DNA of 64,000 nt from Tritonibacter multivorans (GTDB lineage: Bacteria; Pseudomonadota; Alphaproteobacteria; Rhodobacterales; Rhodobacteraceae), in NCBI RefSeq assembly GCF_001458415.1, contig NZ_CYSD01000012.1, positions 62,001 through 126,000 of the forward strand, in the 5' to 3' direction. Within the stretch, counting starts at the first letter, position 1, and every line of letters begins with the position of its first letter. A program made the translations under genes and the position numbers. The notes below the pieces were generated by a model, which did not search any database, was not told where the DNA came from, and worked only from the letters and a program-made list of their open reading frames with translations. Positions 42,846 through 52,800 of this stretch are shown here, in pieces.

Positions 42846-45056
42846 ATGTTCGCCGATCCCCTTTCTGCTCAGACGTCCTCCACGCCCGCCACGCAGGTAA
42901 CCACCGGTTCTCCCGCCGGTTCTCCCACAGGGCATCCCCCTTCAGGGCACGCCACATCCCTGCGGGCCGCAGACCGCCCCAGCAACCTGTCGGCGGGGCT
43001 TGCCCCGCTCGAAGATGTGGCCAAACAGATCGCAGAGCTTGATGACGCCATCGCGGCATTGCAGTCCAAGAGCAGCGCGGCACAGCCCGGCCCGATCGAC
43101 AAAAAGCTTGCCGCCCTGCGGGCCCAATTGGCGGCGTTTGAACCCTCTGTGACCCTGTTGGGGCAGGTCAAATCCGGCAAGACAACGCTGGTGAATGCCA
43201 TGGCCGGTTGGGCCGATCTGTTGCCGTCGGATGTGACGCCCTGGACCTCGGTTGTGACCTCCCTGCATCTGCGGCCCAAAGGCCATGCCACTGCAATGCA
43301 AACCTCGGCCTCGTTCCGCTTCATGACCGCCGAGGAATGGGACCGCCTGTTGCACAAAGGCGGGCGTATTGGTGAAATGGCCGGCCGCGCGGGGGCCGAA
43401 AGCGAACTGCAGAAGATCCAGACACAGATCACCGAAATGCGCCATCGCGCAGAAACCCGTCTGGGGCGCAAATTTGAACTGCTGATGGGCCAGAGCCACG
43501 ACTACGGTTACTTCGACAAAAACCTGATCGAACGCTACATCTGCCTGGGCGATGACTTTGGGATCGATGATCGTGATCCAGAGGCCACAGACGCGCAGGG
43601 CCGGTTCGCCGATATCACCCGCAGCGCTGACTTGTACCTTGGCTCGGACAGCCTGCCCTGTGGTCTGTGCCTGCGCGACACGCCGGGCGTGAATGACACC
43701 TTCATGATGCGCGAACAGATCACCATTCAAGCCCTGCGCGACAGTTCGCTGTGTGTGGTGGTGCTGTCGGCGGCACAGGCGCTGTCTTCCGTTGACCTTG
43801 GGCTGATCCGCATGCTGTCGACCCTGCAGGCCGAACAGGCGGTGATCTTTGTGAACCGCATTGACGAACTGGCAGACCCCGCTGCCCAAATTCCAGAGAT
43901 CGAAGCCAGCCTGCGCGCCACGCTCAGAACCGCCCTGCGCGATGGTCAGAGCGGCGATCCCGTGCTGCCGCAAATCCTGTTTGGCAGCGCCTATTGGGCG
44001 GCGCGTGTTCTGACCGGCGAAACCGAGGCAATGGTGCCCGCGTCTTCATCGGCGTTGCTGAACTGGGCGGAACACAGCGCCCGGGCGCCGGACGCACCCG
44101 AACGCCTGACAGCGGTCAGTTCCGCACAGGAAATGATCTGGGAGCTGTCCGGCCTGCCCGCCCTGTTTGAGGCCCTGTCTGACCGGATCGCCACCCGCGA
44201 GGCGCAGCCAATGCTGCAACAGATCGCCGAAAGCGCAATCACCCTGGCCTCGGCTCAAGAGGCCGCACAGGGCGTTGCGATTGCTGGCACCGGTTCGCAC
44301 GGCGCAACCGCACCGCTTGCAGATCTGCTCCCCAATCTCGAGGCGCTGGCTGCACGGCATCTGCATGCCCTCGATGCTGAGGTCGATACCGTTCTCACCG
44401 CCTTTGCCGAACGGGCAGACCGGGCCCATGCGACCTTTGTGGAACGCGCGACCCACGCGCTGATTGCCCATCTGGAAGATCAGGGTGAAGGCCGCGTCTG
44501 GAGCTATGATCCGGCCGGGCTGCGGATCCTGTTGCGCGGCGCCTATTCGGTGATGGGGACACGGGTCCAAAACGTCGCCCGCAAACGCTATGAGGCGGCG
44601 GTCACCGATGCGGCGGGACTGCTGTTTGATCACTTTGGCGAGGCCGTGGCGGGCATCCGGCTGGCCGTTCCCGAACCGCCTGCGCCCGGCGCGCCCGTGG
44701 CCCTGGCGCAGGCGATTGCGCTGGACTTCAACGACAGCTGGTGGACCGGCTGGTGGCGGCGCATGCGTGGCTATCAGGCCTTTGCCAAAACATTCCGCCG
44801 CCTGATCGAAGGCGAAACCGAAGATTTCATGCACCAGCTCAAAACAGTGCAAACCGAAACCCTGCGCCGGGACATGCGCGCCCGCCTTGCCGAAAGCCTG
44901 CACACGCTGTGCCAGATCGCCGCGCAGATACAAGAGGCCACCGATGCCGATCCCCGCGCCATGCTTGCTGATGACAACGGGGACACCCCTGTTCGCCACG
45001 CCGCACTTCAAGTTCTGTTGCGCCATGCGCAGGCGCCGGAAGCCCCCGCTCCTTAA
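42846..45056 (+). CDS. Large dynamin-like GTPase
   Basis: 736 residues. After an ~55-residue Ser/Thr/Pro-rich start and a helical segment comes a GTPase domain. Its G1 is GQVKSGKT (106-113), a possible G2 is Thr in TPWTSVVTS (131-139), G3 is DTPG (278-281) with LRDTPGVND, and G4 is NRID (337-340). A long helical part follows (~410-736) with the aromatic-basic patch NDSWWTGWWRRMRGYQAFAK near residue 630, suited to membrane contact. This is the layout of bacterial dynamin-like proteins. AAAGGAAA precedes the ATG by about seven bases; the gap to the previous gene is 46 bases. Confidence 0.83.
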   Translation: MFADPLSAQTSSTPATQVTTGSPAGSPTGHPPSGHATSLRAADRPSNLSAGLAPLEDVAKQIAELDDAIAALQSKSSAAQPGPIDKKLAALRAQLAAFEPSVTLLGQVKSGKTTLVNAMAGWADLLPSDVTPWTSVVTSLHLRPKGHATAMQTSASFRFMTAEEWDRLLHKGGRIGEMAGRAGAESELQKIQTQITEMRHRAETRLGRKFELLMGQSHDYGYFDKNLIERYICLGDDFGIDDRDPEATDAQGRFADITRSADLYLGSDSLPCGLCLRDTPGVNDTFMMREQITIQALRDSSLCVVVLSAAQALSSVDLGLIRMLSTLQAEQAVIFVNRIDELADPAAQIPEIEASLRATLRTALRDGQSGDPVLPQILFGSAYWAARVLTGETEAMVPASSSALLNWAEHSARAPDAPERLTAVSSAQEMIWELSGLPALFEALSDRIATREAQPMLQQIAESAITLASAQEAAQGVAIAGTGSHGATAPLADLLPNLEALAARHLHALDAEVDTVLTAFAERADRAHATFVERATHALIAHLEDQGEGRVWSYDPAGLRILLRGAYSVMGTRVQNVARKRYEAAVTDAAGLLFDHFGEAVAGIRLAVPEPPAPGAPVALAQAIALDFNDSWWTGWWRRMRGYQAFAKTFRRLIEGETEDFMHQLKTVQTETLRRDMRARLAESLHTLCQIAAQIQEATDADPRAMLADDNGDTPVRHAALQVLLRHAQAPEAPAP

Positions 45057-45097
45057 TTTTCTGACAAACGCCCTCTCACTCAAACCCGGAGACCGCC

Positions 45098-45994
45098 ATG
45101 CCCGATGCCTTCACCAGCCCCCGCAAACCGCGCATTGCCCTGATGGGAGAATTCAGCGCCGGCAAAAGCAGCCTGACCAATTTGCTTCTTGGGGGGCGAC
45201 CCCTACCCGTTCAGGTCACCGCAACGCGCCTGCCGCCTGTGTGGATTTCCCATGGCGAGGAATTCGTCGAACTGGTCGACCATCAGGGCCAGACCCAAGA
45301 GCTGCCCCTGGCAGAACTGCGGAATGTCTCGGTCAAGGACGCGCAGCTTATTCGCGTGCAGCTGCCCGCTGAAACGCTGGAGCTGAGCGACCTGATCGAC
45401 ATGCCGGGGATCTCTGATCCGAACATGCCCGGCGACGTTTGGGAGAAAATCCTGCCCGAAGTCGACAGCCTGCTGTGGTGCACCCCAGCGCAGCAAGCCT
45501 GGCGCCAGAGCGAAGCCGCCTTCTGGTCGATGTTGCGCTCGCAACTCAAAGCGCCCGCAACCCTGGTTCTGACCCATTTCGACAAGCTGCTGACGGAACG
45601 GGATCAGGCCCGTGTTCTGCACCGTCTGGATCAGGAAACCGCCGGTGAATTTGCGGGGATCTTCCCTTTGTCGCTGCCTCTGGCGCTGGATGCGGGCGAG
45701 GATCTGGAGGCCTGGCAAAACAGCGGGGCAGATCGCTTTGTAGAGCATCTGGTCAACATCCTGCTGCATTGGGACAGCCATCTTCTGCCTGCCGTTGCGC
45801 CAGAACCAGAACAAGCCCCCATTGCTGCGCCACAGACGGCCGAGGACACCGCCGCAGACATGGCCCTGACACGGGCCGCAACTTCCGCGCGGATTTTGCC
45901 CCGTCGGGTCCGCCCGCACCCCAAAGGCACCCCCCGCCCAGACCGCCCAGAGCCGCGCGCACACCGTGAATGTGTCACCTCACTGCGGTCTTAA
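45098..45994 (+). CDS. Small dynamin-family/YfjP-like GTPase
   Basis: 298 residues. Complete G motifs are seen: G1 GEFSAGKSS (17-25), a Thr in QVTATRLPP as G2, G3 DMPG (101-104, LIDMPGISD) and G4 THFDK (159-163). GEFSAGKSSLxNxLLG is the form found in bacterial dynamin and Era-like proteins. The helical assembly stalk of full-size dynamins is missing, so it may pair with the 736-residue protein. The C-terminal ~70 residues are Pro/Arg rich and unstructured. 41 bases follow the large GTPase. Confidence 0.85.
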   Translation: MPDAFTSPRKPRIALMGEFSAGKSSLTNLLLGGRPLPVQVTATRLPPVWISHGEEFVELVDHQGQTQELPLAELRNVSVKDAQLIRVQLPAETLELSDLIDMPGISDPNMPGDVWEKILPEVDSLLWCTPAQQAWRQSEAAFWSMLRSQLKAPATLVLTHFDKLLTERDQARVLHRLDQETAGEFAGIFPLSLPLALDAGEDLEAWQNSGADRFVEHLVNILLHWDSHLLPAVAPEPEQAPIAAPQTAEDTAADMALTRAATSARILPRRVRPHPKGTPRPDRPEPRAHRECVTSLRS

Positions 45995-46024
45995 ACCCAT
46001 CTTGCGAAAGCCAGTTACCCGCCC

Positions 46025-46444
46025 ATGCCGACCCCTTCGCCTCTTTCCTTTTCTGACGCGCTGCAAGCCGCCCTGTCTTCGGTGCGGATGCAGGTGCCCG
46101 ACTGTGTGCTGGTGGCCTATTGCGATCTTCAAAGTCAGCTTGCCCTGCGTCATGAGGCCGAGCCTTTTGCCCCGCAGGAAAAACTGGACCGCATTACACG
46201 CGAGGGGCTGGTTGCCTCGTCCTTGTTGGAAAGCGCGCAAGCCGCGCTGCCCGCAAGCGCCGGGCCACGACCTGCAGCCTTTAGCATTATGACGTGGAGC
46301 CAAACCGGAGAGGTTATGACCATCACCAAAACCGCAGCCGCACCAGAAAACGCGCTGCTGTGTTGTGCGCTGGCAGAGACCGACGTGGTGGCCCTGCGGG
46401 TTGCTGCAGAGGCTGCGATGCAGACGCTCGAAGGCTATGTTTGA
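46025..46444 (+). CDS. Small protein resembling a Roadblock/LC7 domain
   Basis: 139 residues. The predicted order helix (LQAALSSVRMQ), two strands (CVLVAYCDL and LALRHEA), helix (LDRITREGLVASSLLESA), three strands (FSIMTW, GEVMTITKT and ALLCCAL) and final helix (VVALRVAAEAAMQTLEG) is that of Roadblock/LC7 domains such as MglB. These regulate small GTPases. No sequence signature proves it, so the assignment rests on fold order and on position behind three GTPases. It overlaps the next gene as TGATG. Confidence 0.5.
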   Translation: MPTPSPLSFSDALQAALSSVRMQVPDCVLVAYCDLQSQLALRHEAEPFAPQEKLDRITREGLVASSLLESAQAALPASAGPRPAAFSIMTWSQTGEVMTITKTAAAPENALLCCALAETDVVALRVAAEAAMQTLEGYV

Positions 46445-47223
46445 TGGCCCAGACCGCGCATCAGATCTCGCCCATAGTCGCGCCTTCCTCCTGGCAGGAC
46501 AAACGCCAGCGGCTGCTGTTTGGCGATGACGCACCGGCGTCATTGCTGGTAACGGAACAGCTGCTTGCGCTGATTGACGACATTGTTCTGCCCCGGCGCG
46601 TGCGCCTCTTTCACGGCGACCGTGTAGTGGCCTGTTTCCTCATTGCACATCGAAAACTGCTTTCGGTAGAGATCGCGGGCCAACCGGTCGCAGCGGGGGA
46701 CGCGGCCTCTTGTGCAATGCAGTTTGCCCGCGCCCTGCACAGGCTCAGCCAGCTGTTTCCAAAACTCGCCCCGGCGGGGGACACCACCGGCCCGTTGCCG
46801 CATCTTGACGTTACCCCCTGCCGCCTGCCCGAGACCGCGGCCAGATGCTGTGCCGCTCATCTGCGCAGCGCGTTGCTACATATCCCCGGCGGTCCGCAAA
46901 CACCGTCTTCCGTATTCGATCGCGCGCTGGCTTCGGCGTGCATGGCCGCCACGGGTTCGGATCTCAGTGTTGTGGGCGCGACGCGTTTCCATGTGATGCT
47001 TGAAAAAACCCTTCAGTCCCTGTGCGTTGCCCCCAGCAACAGCGCCGAACGAGCCCCTGCGTTTCGCGCCTCTGCGATGCCATTGATGCAGATCCTGCCA
47101 GTGCACCCGGATGTGACGCTGGTGGTCAGGTACTGCCCGCACATCGGCCAATTATGGGCGGGCGTCTTTGCGCATGACACCCTCCCAATGCCAGCCGAAC
47201 TCCTGTCAGCTCAGTTGACCTAG
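46444..47223 (+). CDS. Uncharacterised protein ending the kinase/GTPase cluster
   Basis: 259 residues, beginning MAQTAHQISPIVAPSSWQDK and overlapping the previous stop by one base. It is a mixed alpha/beta protein without membrane spans, signal peptide or repeats. Strand-like LVTEQLLALIDDIVLP and FHGDRVVACFLIAHRKLLSV could again be a Roadblock-like or PAS-like sheet, but I do not recognise it. Its stop TAG shares CTAG with the stop of the convergent GGDEF/EAL gene. Its place at the end of one transcription unit suggests it works with the GTPases. Confidence 0.6.
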   Translation: MAQTAHQISPIVAPSSWQDKRQRLLFGDDAPASLLVTEQLLALIDDIVLPRRVRLFHGDRVVACFLIAHRKLLSVEIAGQPVAAGDAASCAMQFARALHRLSQLFPKLAPAGDTTGPLPHLDVTPCRLPETAARCCAAHLRSALLHIPGGPQTPSSVFDRALASACMAATGSDLSVVGATRFHVMLEKTLQSLCVAPSNSAERAPAFRASAMPLMQILPVHPDVTLVVRYCPHIGQLWAGVFAHDTLPMPAELLSAQLT

Positions 47224-49595
47224 GCCGACGCCTCATCCGCTGATGGATCGCCATGATGGAAATCGAGAAACTCCTGAAATCCACGGCGCAGGAAAACGTC
47301 CAGATCTGCGACACTCATTGGGCGGGAGAAGAAAAACCCCTGCAGAATATCGCAGCCCATGTCCCGCAAAAGCTCCGCTTTGCGGGCCCGGTCCACACCT
47401 TCGGCAATCACATCCACATCCAACGAACGCGCCATATCAAGCACAGAGGCCACCATCCGTTCGGCCCGTTCGCTGTCGCCAAGGGGCATGACGATATTGC
47501 GATCAATTTTTAGGGCATCAGGCTCAATCTCGAGCACCCCATTGATAGAGGCATGCCCCGATCCGAAATCATCCACATCGATTTGGAAACCGAGATCCCG
47601 CAGCGCATCAATAACAAAGATCAGCGCATCGCCTGCGTCTTCGCAGGAAATGGACTCCAGAATTTCAAAGACATAGCCGTCCCTTCCCTGCGGAATAGCG
47701 TCTGCCACCGTGGCTAGAAAGTCAGGCGCAAGGAGGCGCGGCGCGCTGACATTGAAAGCCACACGCGGCACGGTCAAACCCTGCGCCCGCAGCTGTTCCA
47801 CAGCTGTCACAGCGGATTCAAAAATCACCCGGTCCAGCTCTGCTTCCATGCCCAGTTGCTGTGCAATTGGCAGAAACACATGAGGGGAAAGAATACCTTC
47901 ATTGGGATGATCCCAGCGCGCCAGCACTTCGACACCTGCGACCTCCCAACCGTCGGCGAAATGTTGCGTCTGGAAAAAAGGAATAATCTCGCCATTTTGA
48001 AGCGCATGCCCCAACCGGTCGGCAAGCGCCCGATCCCGGATCTTGGCCAGGCGCATTTCAGTGCTGAAGACTTCAACCGTGCCACGGCCGGATTCCTTGG
48101 CTTTGTACAAGGCGGCATCCGCATTGCTCAGCAGTTCGGACGGATCGGCTCCCTGATTGCCCGCGGCAATGCCAAAACTGGCCCCATAATAGCAGCGTTT
48201 ATTGCCAAAAATGACCGGCTTCAAAACTTCGCTAAGAAGCGATTGGGCCATTCTTTCGGCAACTTCGAGTGTGGTTCCGGACGCACAGAGAATTACAAAT
48301 TCATCACCGCCAACCCGCGCAGGAAGGTCATCCGGGCCGCAGTGTTCCTTGAGAATGGACGCCACATGTTGCAGGACATGATCGCCGGCTTCATGGCCCA
48401 GAATATCGTTCACCTGTTTGAAACGGTCCAAGTCGATGCGAACGAGGGTCACATCCGCCTGTTCCAGCCGTTCGTACAATGCCCGATCCAGACACCGGCG
48501 ATTGCCAAGCCCGGTCAAAGGATCGGTGAGAGACAGATACTCCATACGATCCTTGGCGTTTTGCAGGGCCTCGGCCACCTCGCGCTGCTCGCGTTCGCTG
48601 CGCACAAGATCGGTGATTTCAATGCGCGTCAGGACCTTGTCGCCATGCGCTGTTGGCCTGCCCCGTACAATCATATGGCGGTCTCCCGCCATTTCCATTT
48701 GGCGTTCAAAATGAAAACCCGCGGCCTCCATCTGGCGCATATGGGAACGGACAAACTCTTCGGCAGACAAGTCGCCCAGATCATATTCCCCGTCTTCTGC
48801 CACACGGATCCCAAGATCAAAAAGTGTTTCACCCAGTTTGACAAAGTCCGGCTTACCGGCAAGCAAATTGCTGTATTGCGGATTACAGGCCACGATCCGG
48901 TTGTTGCTATCCACAATAGCAAAACCTTCACGCGCTGCTGCAATGGCGCTGGTAAAACGCTGCGTGATCAGATCAAGTTCGCGGGTTTTTTGCGCCTGCA
49001 GCCGCCATGCGCGCAGCAACTGCCGTGACAGAAAAGAAAACACGACCGCCAGGGCGACGCTGACAATACCGGTGCCAAACTTAACAATACGGGCGATCTT
49101 TTCCTCGACCACATCCACATAGGGTTGGAAATGCAGGCTGTCGCGCCGCATCGTCTCTAGGCTGGACACCAAGTCTTTGGCGGTGGCAATGGCGCTTTGC
49201 GTCAGTATCGCATGTTGTGGTTCCGGCAGCAGCAACATCGTTGCCTGCTCAACTGCCCGTTCGGACTTGGTAATGTCCTGCGCGCAAATCTCCAGTGCGC
49301 GGCCAGCGCCCATTTGCCGAAACGCCATCCGATCCACTGCCGACAGCGTGTCCAGACACCAGCGCGCCTGATTTCCCGCATGGTCGATCTTTTCCATGAG
49401 CGCCAGAACGTCCACAGGCCCCGGCACCCGTTGTTTCGTTGCCAGCGCCAAAGCGTCATGTACCGTGCTCAGATGGATCAGGTTCCGCTCGCGATATTCG
49501 CTCGCCAAGAGCAGGTAGCGATACCCCAAGAAAGATACCCCAGTCGCCGTCACCAACAACAGTGCAAACAACGCAAGGATCGGGCCCAACTTCAT
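47220..49595 (-). CDS. Membrane GGDEF/EAL cyclic-di-GMP enzyme
   Basis: 791 residues. TM1 is at ~7-29 and TM2 at ~170-190, with a helical periplasmic sensor between. A PAS-like domain is at ~212-330, then GGDEF at ~350-515 with canonical RVGGDEFVIL (GGDEF at 429-433), and EAL at ~535-785. The EAL signature reads EVLARW, while DDFGSGHASIN, LKIDRN, IAEGVD and LQGFFFSRP keep the other catalytic residues. No RxxD inhibitory site is seen before GGDEF. It may both make and degrade c-di-GMP. It is convergent with the kinase/GTPase cluster and not part of it. Confidence 0.93.
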   Translation of the reverse strand: MKLGPILALFALLLVTATGVSFLGYRYLLLASEYRERNLIHLSTVHDALALATKQRVPGPVDVLALMEKIDHAGNQARWCLDTLSAVDRMAFRQMGAGRALEICAQDITKSERAVEQATMLLLPEPQHAILTQSAIATAKDLVSSLETMRRDSLHFQPYVDVVEEKIARIVKFGTGIVSVALAVVFSFLSRQLLRAWRLQAQKTRELDLITQRFTSAIAAAREGFAIVDSNNRIVACNPQYSNLLAGKPDFVKLGETLFDLGIRVAEDGEYDLGDLSAEEFVRSHMRQMEAAGFHFERQMEMAGDRHMIVRGRPTAHGDKVLTRIEITDLVRSEREQREVAEALQNAKDRMEYLSLTDPLTGLGNRRCLDRALYERLEQADVTLVRIDLDRFKQVNDILGHEAGDHVLQHVASILKEHCGPDDLPARVGGDEFVILCASGTTLEVAERMAQSLLSEVLKPVIFGNKRCYYGASFGIAAGNQGADPSELLSNADAALYKAKESGRGTVEVFSTEMRLAKIRDRALADRLGHALQNGEIIPFFQTQHFADGWEVAGVEVLARWDHPNEGILSPHVFLPIAQQLGMEAELDRVIFESAVTAVEQLRAQGLTVPRVAFNVSAPRLLAPDFLATVADAIPQGRDGYVFEILESISCEDAGDALIFVIDALRDLGFQIDVDDFGSGHASINGVLEIEPDALKIDRNIVMPLGDSERAERMVASVLDMARSLDVDVIAEGVDRARKAELLRDMGCDILQGFFFSRPMSVADLDVFLRRGFQEFLDFHHGDPSADEASA

Positions 49596-49770
49596 TCAAA
49601 CCGCCTTTTTCAAACCACTTACTCAAGCCTTCGGTCCTTGTAACAAGGCAATCTTGCACTTCACTTAATCCTCAGTTTGCAAGTGCAGAGAATGCGGCGC
49701 AGAGCGGTCCTGAACGCAAAACCACGATCAAAAAGTATCCTTACCGTGGCAGGCCACCGGTACCCTATCG

Positions 49771-49803
49771 CCAAAAGAAAACGGGGCGCTTGGCGCGCCC
49801 CGT
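49771..49803 (-). terminator. Intrinsic terminator of the RTX/Hint gene
   Basis: On the minus strand, perfect 8-base stem ACGGGGCG/CGCCCCGT with a 7-base loop, followed by TTTCTTTT. The rest of 49596-49841 shows no gene. Confidence 0.85.
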
Positions 49804-49841
49804 GTCCGATTGTTCAATCTGTGAGGCCAGAAGGCCCGCCC

Positions 49842-52800
49842 TTAGTGGCGCAGCAGCGCGGCTTCATGCTTTTTCAGCACCCGGCGCGCCGCCACATAGG
49901 CATCGACACCATCGCGGGTCGCCAATTCTGGGAAGATTGCGAGGATCTCCTCGCGCTGTTCACGGCCCACACCTTTGAGGGACATGTCGCCGGGCTGGAA
50001 GCTTTCGGTCCAGGCACCGTCGGACAACACAACCTCGTGCTGGTCGAACATGATGTGGATGTATGTCACCTCATCATTGCCCAGACGTTCCACGCCTTCC
50101 AGGCCAACCAGATGCTTGGCTGCCACAAGAACCTCGTTCTCTTCAAACAGCAGCTCGACCTGACCAGAGTTCACCAGAACGCGGTGGTTCGGCGACACAA
50201 CCATGTCCCGCTGCGGCTGGCCTTTGCCCAATGCGCCTGCGCGGATCATCACCGGACGCAGCTTGCCTGCCTCAGAAAGCTCCTCGGTCGACATGGTGCG
50301 CACGCCGGCCCAGCGGATGGTCTGCAGGCCATTGTCACGGGTGATGACCTGATCGCCTTCCTTCAGCAGCTCGACAGCGACCTCGCCCCGCGGGGTTGCA
50401 ATCAGCGTGCCCGGAGTGAAGCAGGGGATGATCTCTTCGATTTCCGTGAAGTCCAGACGACCTGTCTCGTTGCCGTCTTCGTCGAAGTAGGTGACAAAGC
50501 CGTCGACACCGTTGCCGTTGCTGTCCGGACCGGTGATGGTCACGGTCAGATCCCCGTCCGGATCCTGAATAGAGCCCGTCAGGTCCAGCACGTCATAGTC
50601 GTCGCCCGCGCCGCCACCATCAACGGTATCGCCTGCGGTGACGTCCTCAAAGGTGTCGCGATCTGCGCCACCGTCCAGGCTGTCAGCACCGATACCACCG
50701 GACAGGACGTCATCGCCGCTGCCACCAAGAAGGGTGTCGTCCCCCTGACCGCCGATCAGGCTGTCGTCATCGGCGCCGCCATCGATCAGGTCATCATCAA
50801 TGCCACCATCAATCGTGTCATTGCCGGTTTCACCATAGAGCGTATCGTCGTCATCAGCGCCAAAGATAAGGTCATCGCCTTCGCCGCCATAGACCAGATC
50901 CTGACCATTGTCGGGCGCCAGATCCGGGCCAAACGGGTTGGAGCCATCATCTTCGATGTTCAGGCTGTCCAGACCATCATCCGGGTCATTGCCCGCGTAG
51001 ATGGTGTCATTGCCAATGCCGCCGAGGATGGTGTCGCTGCCCTCGCCGCCGACAATACGGTCCGCCCCTTCGTCGCCGGTGATGGAGTCCGCATCAATGC
51101 CGCCGTCGATTTCGTCGTTGCCGCTGCCACCAATAATCGTATCAGCGTCATCACCGGTCGAGATGGTGTCATCGCCAGAGCCGCCATCGACAAAGTCGCG
51201 GTCGTCTTCGGGGTCATCGTCTGCCGGGAACAGGCCGGGGTAGCCGATATCCGGGCGAATTTCGCCATTTCCTGTTTCAATCAGGTCATTGCCACCCTCA
51301 CCGAGAACACTGTCGCTGCCCTCGCCGCCAAGAATGGTGTCACGATTGCCACCGCCCAGCAGGGTGTCGTCCCCTTCGCCGCCGTCCAGCGTGTCCTGTC
51401 CGCTGCCGCCTTTGATCGAGTCGTCGCCTTCCTCACCAACGAGGCTGTCATTCCCCGTTCCGCCGCGAATGTCATCGTCGCCTTCGCCTGCAAAGACGGT
51501 GTCATTGCCGCCACCTGCTTCGATAATATCGTCGTTGGGGCCTTCACCCGGCAGGATTTCGTCGTTGTTGTCGACCCTATCGCCTTCGGGGTCGCCGACG
51601 TAATCCACGTCGATCAGATCACCGCCATCGGTGCCCTCGACAATACCGTCCAGCGGCTGGTCGTTCACAGTCACATCAACTGTTGCAGAGTCCGTGCCGC
51701 CATTGCCATCGGAAATGCTGTATTCAATGGTGGTCGGCCCTTCAAAGCCCGCATCCGGGGTAAAGGTCAGGGTGCCATCGCCATTGATCACAACAGTCCC
51801 GTTCGGGCTGGTGGCCTCGGTCACGGTCAGATCGTCACCATCCACATCGGTGTCATTGGCAAGAACCGGAATAACAACCGCGGTCTCGAAGTCGGTGGAT
51901 GCAGTGTCATCCTCGGCAACCGGCGCGTCGTTGACCGGGGTCACGTCGACCGTGACGGTCCCCTCGTCCGAGCCGCCTTCCCCGTCTTCGACCGTATAGG
52001 TGATCTCGGCCGGGCCGTTGTAGTTCTCGTCCGGCGTGAAGGTCAGCGTGCCATCGGGGTTGATGGTCACATCACCGTTCGGGCTCGACGCCGCAGTCAC
52101 CGTCAGATCATCGCCGTCCACATCGCTGTCATTGCCCAGAACATCGATGATGATCGGGGTGTCTTCCGGCGTGGTCGCAGTGTCATCCTCGGCAACCGGC
52201 GCGTCATTGACCGGGGTCACGTCAACCGTGACGGTCCCCTCGTCCGAACCGCCTTCCCCGTCTTCGACCGTATAGGTGATCTCGGCCGGGCCGTTGTAGT
52301 TCTCGTCCGGCGTGAAGGTCAGCGTGCCATCGGGGTTGATGGTCACATCACCGTTCGGGCTCGACGCCGCAGTCACCGTCAGATCATCGCCGTCCACATC
52401 GCTGTCATTGCCCAGAACATCGATGATGACCGGGGTGTCTTCCGGCGTGGTCGCAGTGTCATCCTCGGCAACCGGCGCGTCGTTGACCGGGGTCACCGTC
52501 AGGTTGACGGTCGCGGTGTCGCTGCCCCCAAAGCCGTCCTCAACCGTGTAGGTGAAGCTGTCGTCACCGTTGTAATCCGCATCCGGCGTATACGTGAAGG
52601 TGCCGTCCGGGTTCTGCACCAGGGTGCCGTGCTCCGGATCGGTGAAGCTGACAACGGTCAGGTCATCACCATCGCCATCGGTGTCATTGGCCAGCGGGTT
52701 GAAGGTAACGCTGGTATCTTCGTCCAGCGTTTCGCTGTCGTCCTGCGCGTCCGGGTCAACATTCTGCGGATCGGTCAGGATGGTCTCGATCTGCGAGAAC

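Noticed and set aside
50300-50470. Intein in the RTX protein
   Set aside because: The Hint domain is C-terminal, lacks an endonuclease and has no C-terminal extein with the Asn-Cys/Ser junction, so it is a Hint autoprocessing domain rather than an intein.
51650-52740. Regular repeats considered as a CRISPR array
   Set aside because: Repeat units are 276 bases long, adjacent without spacers and keep a coding frame of cadherin-like domains.
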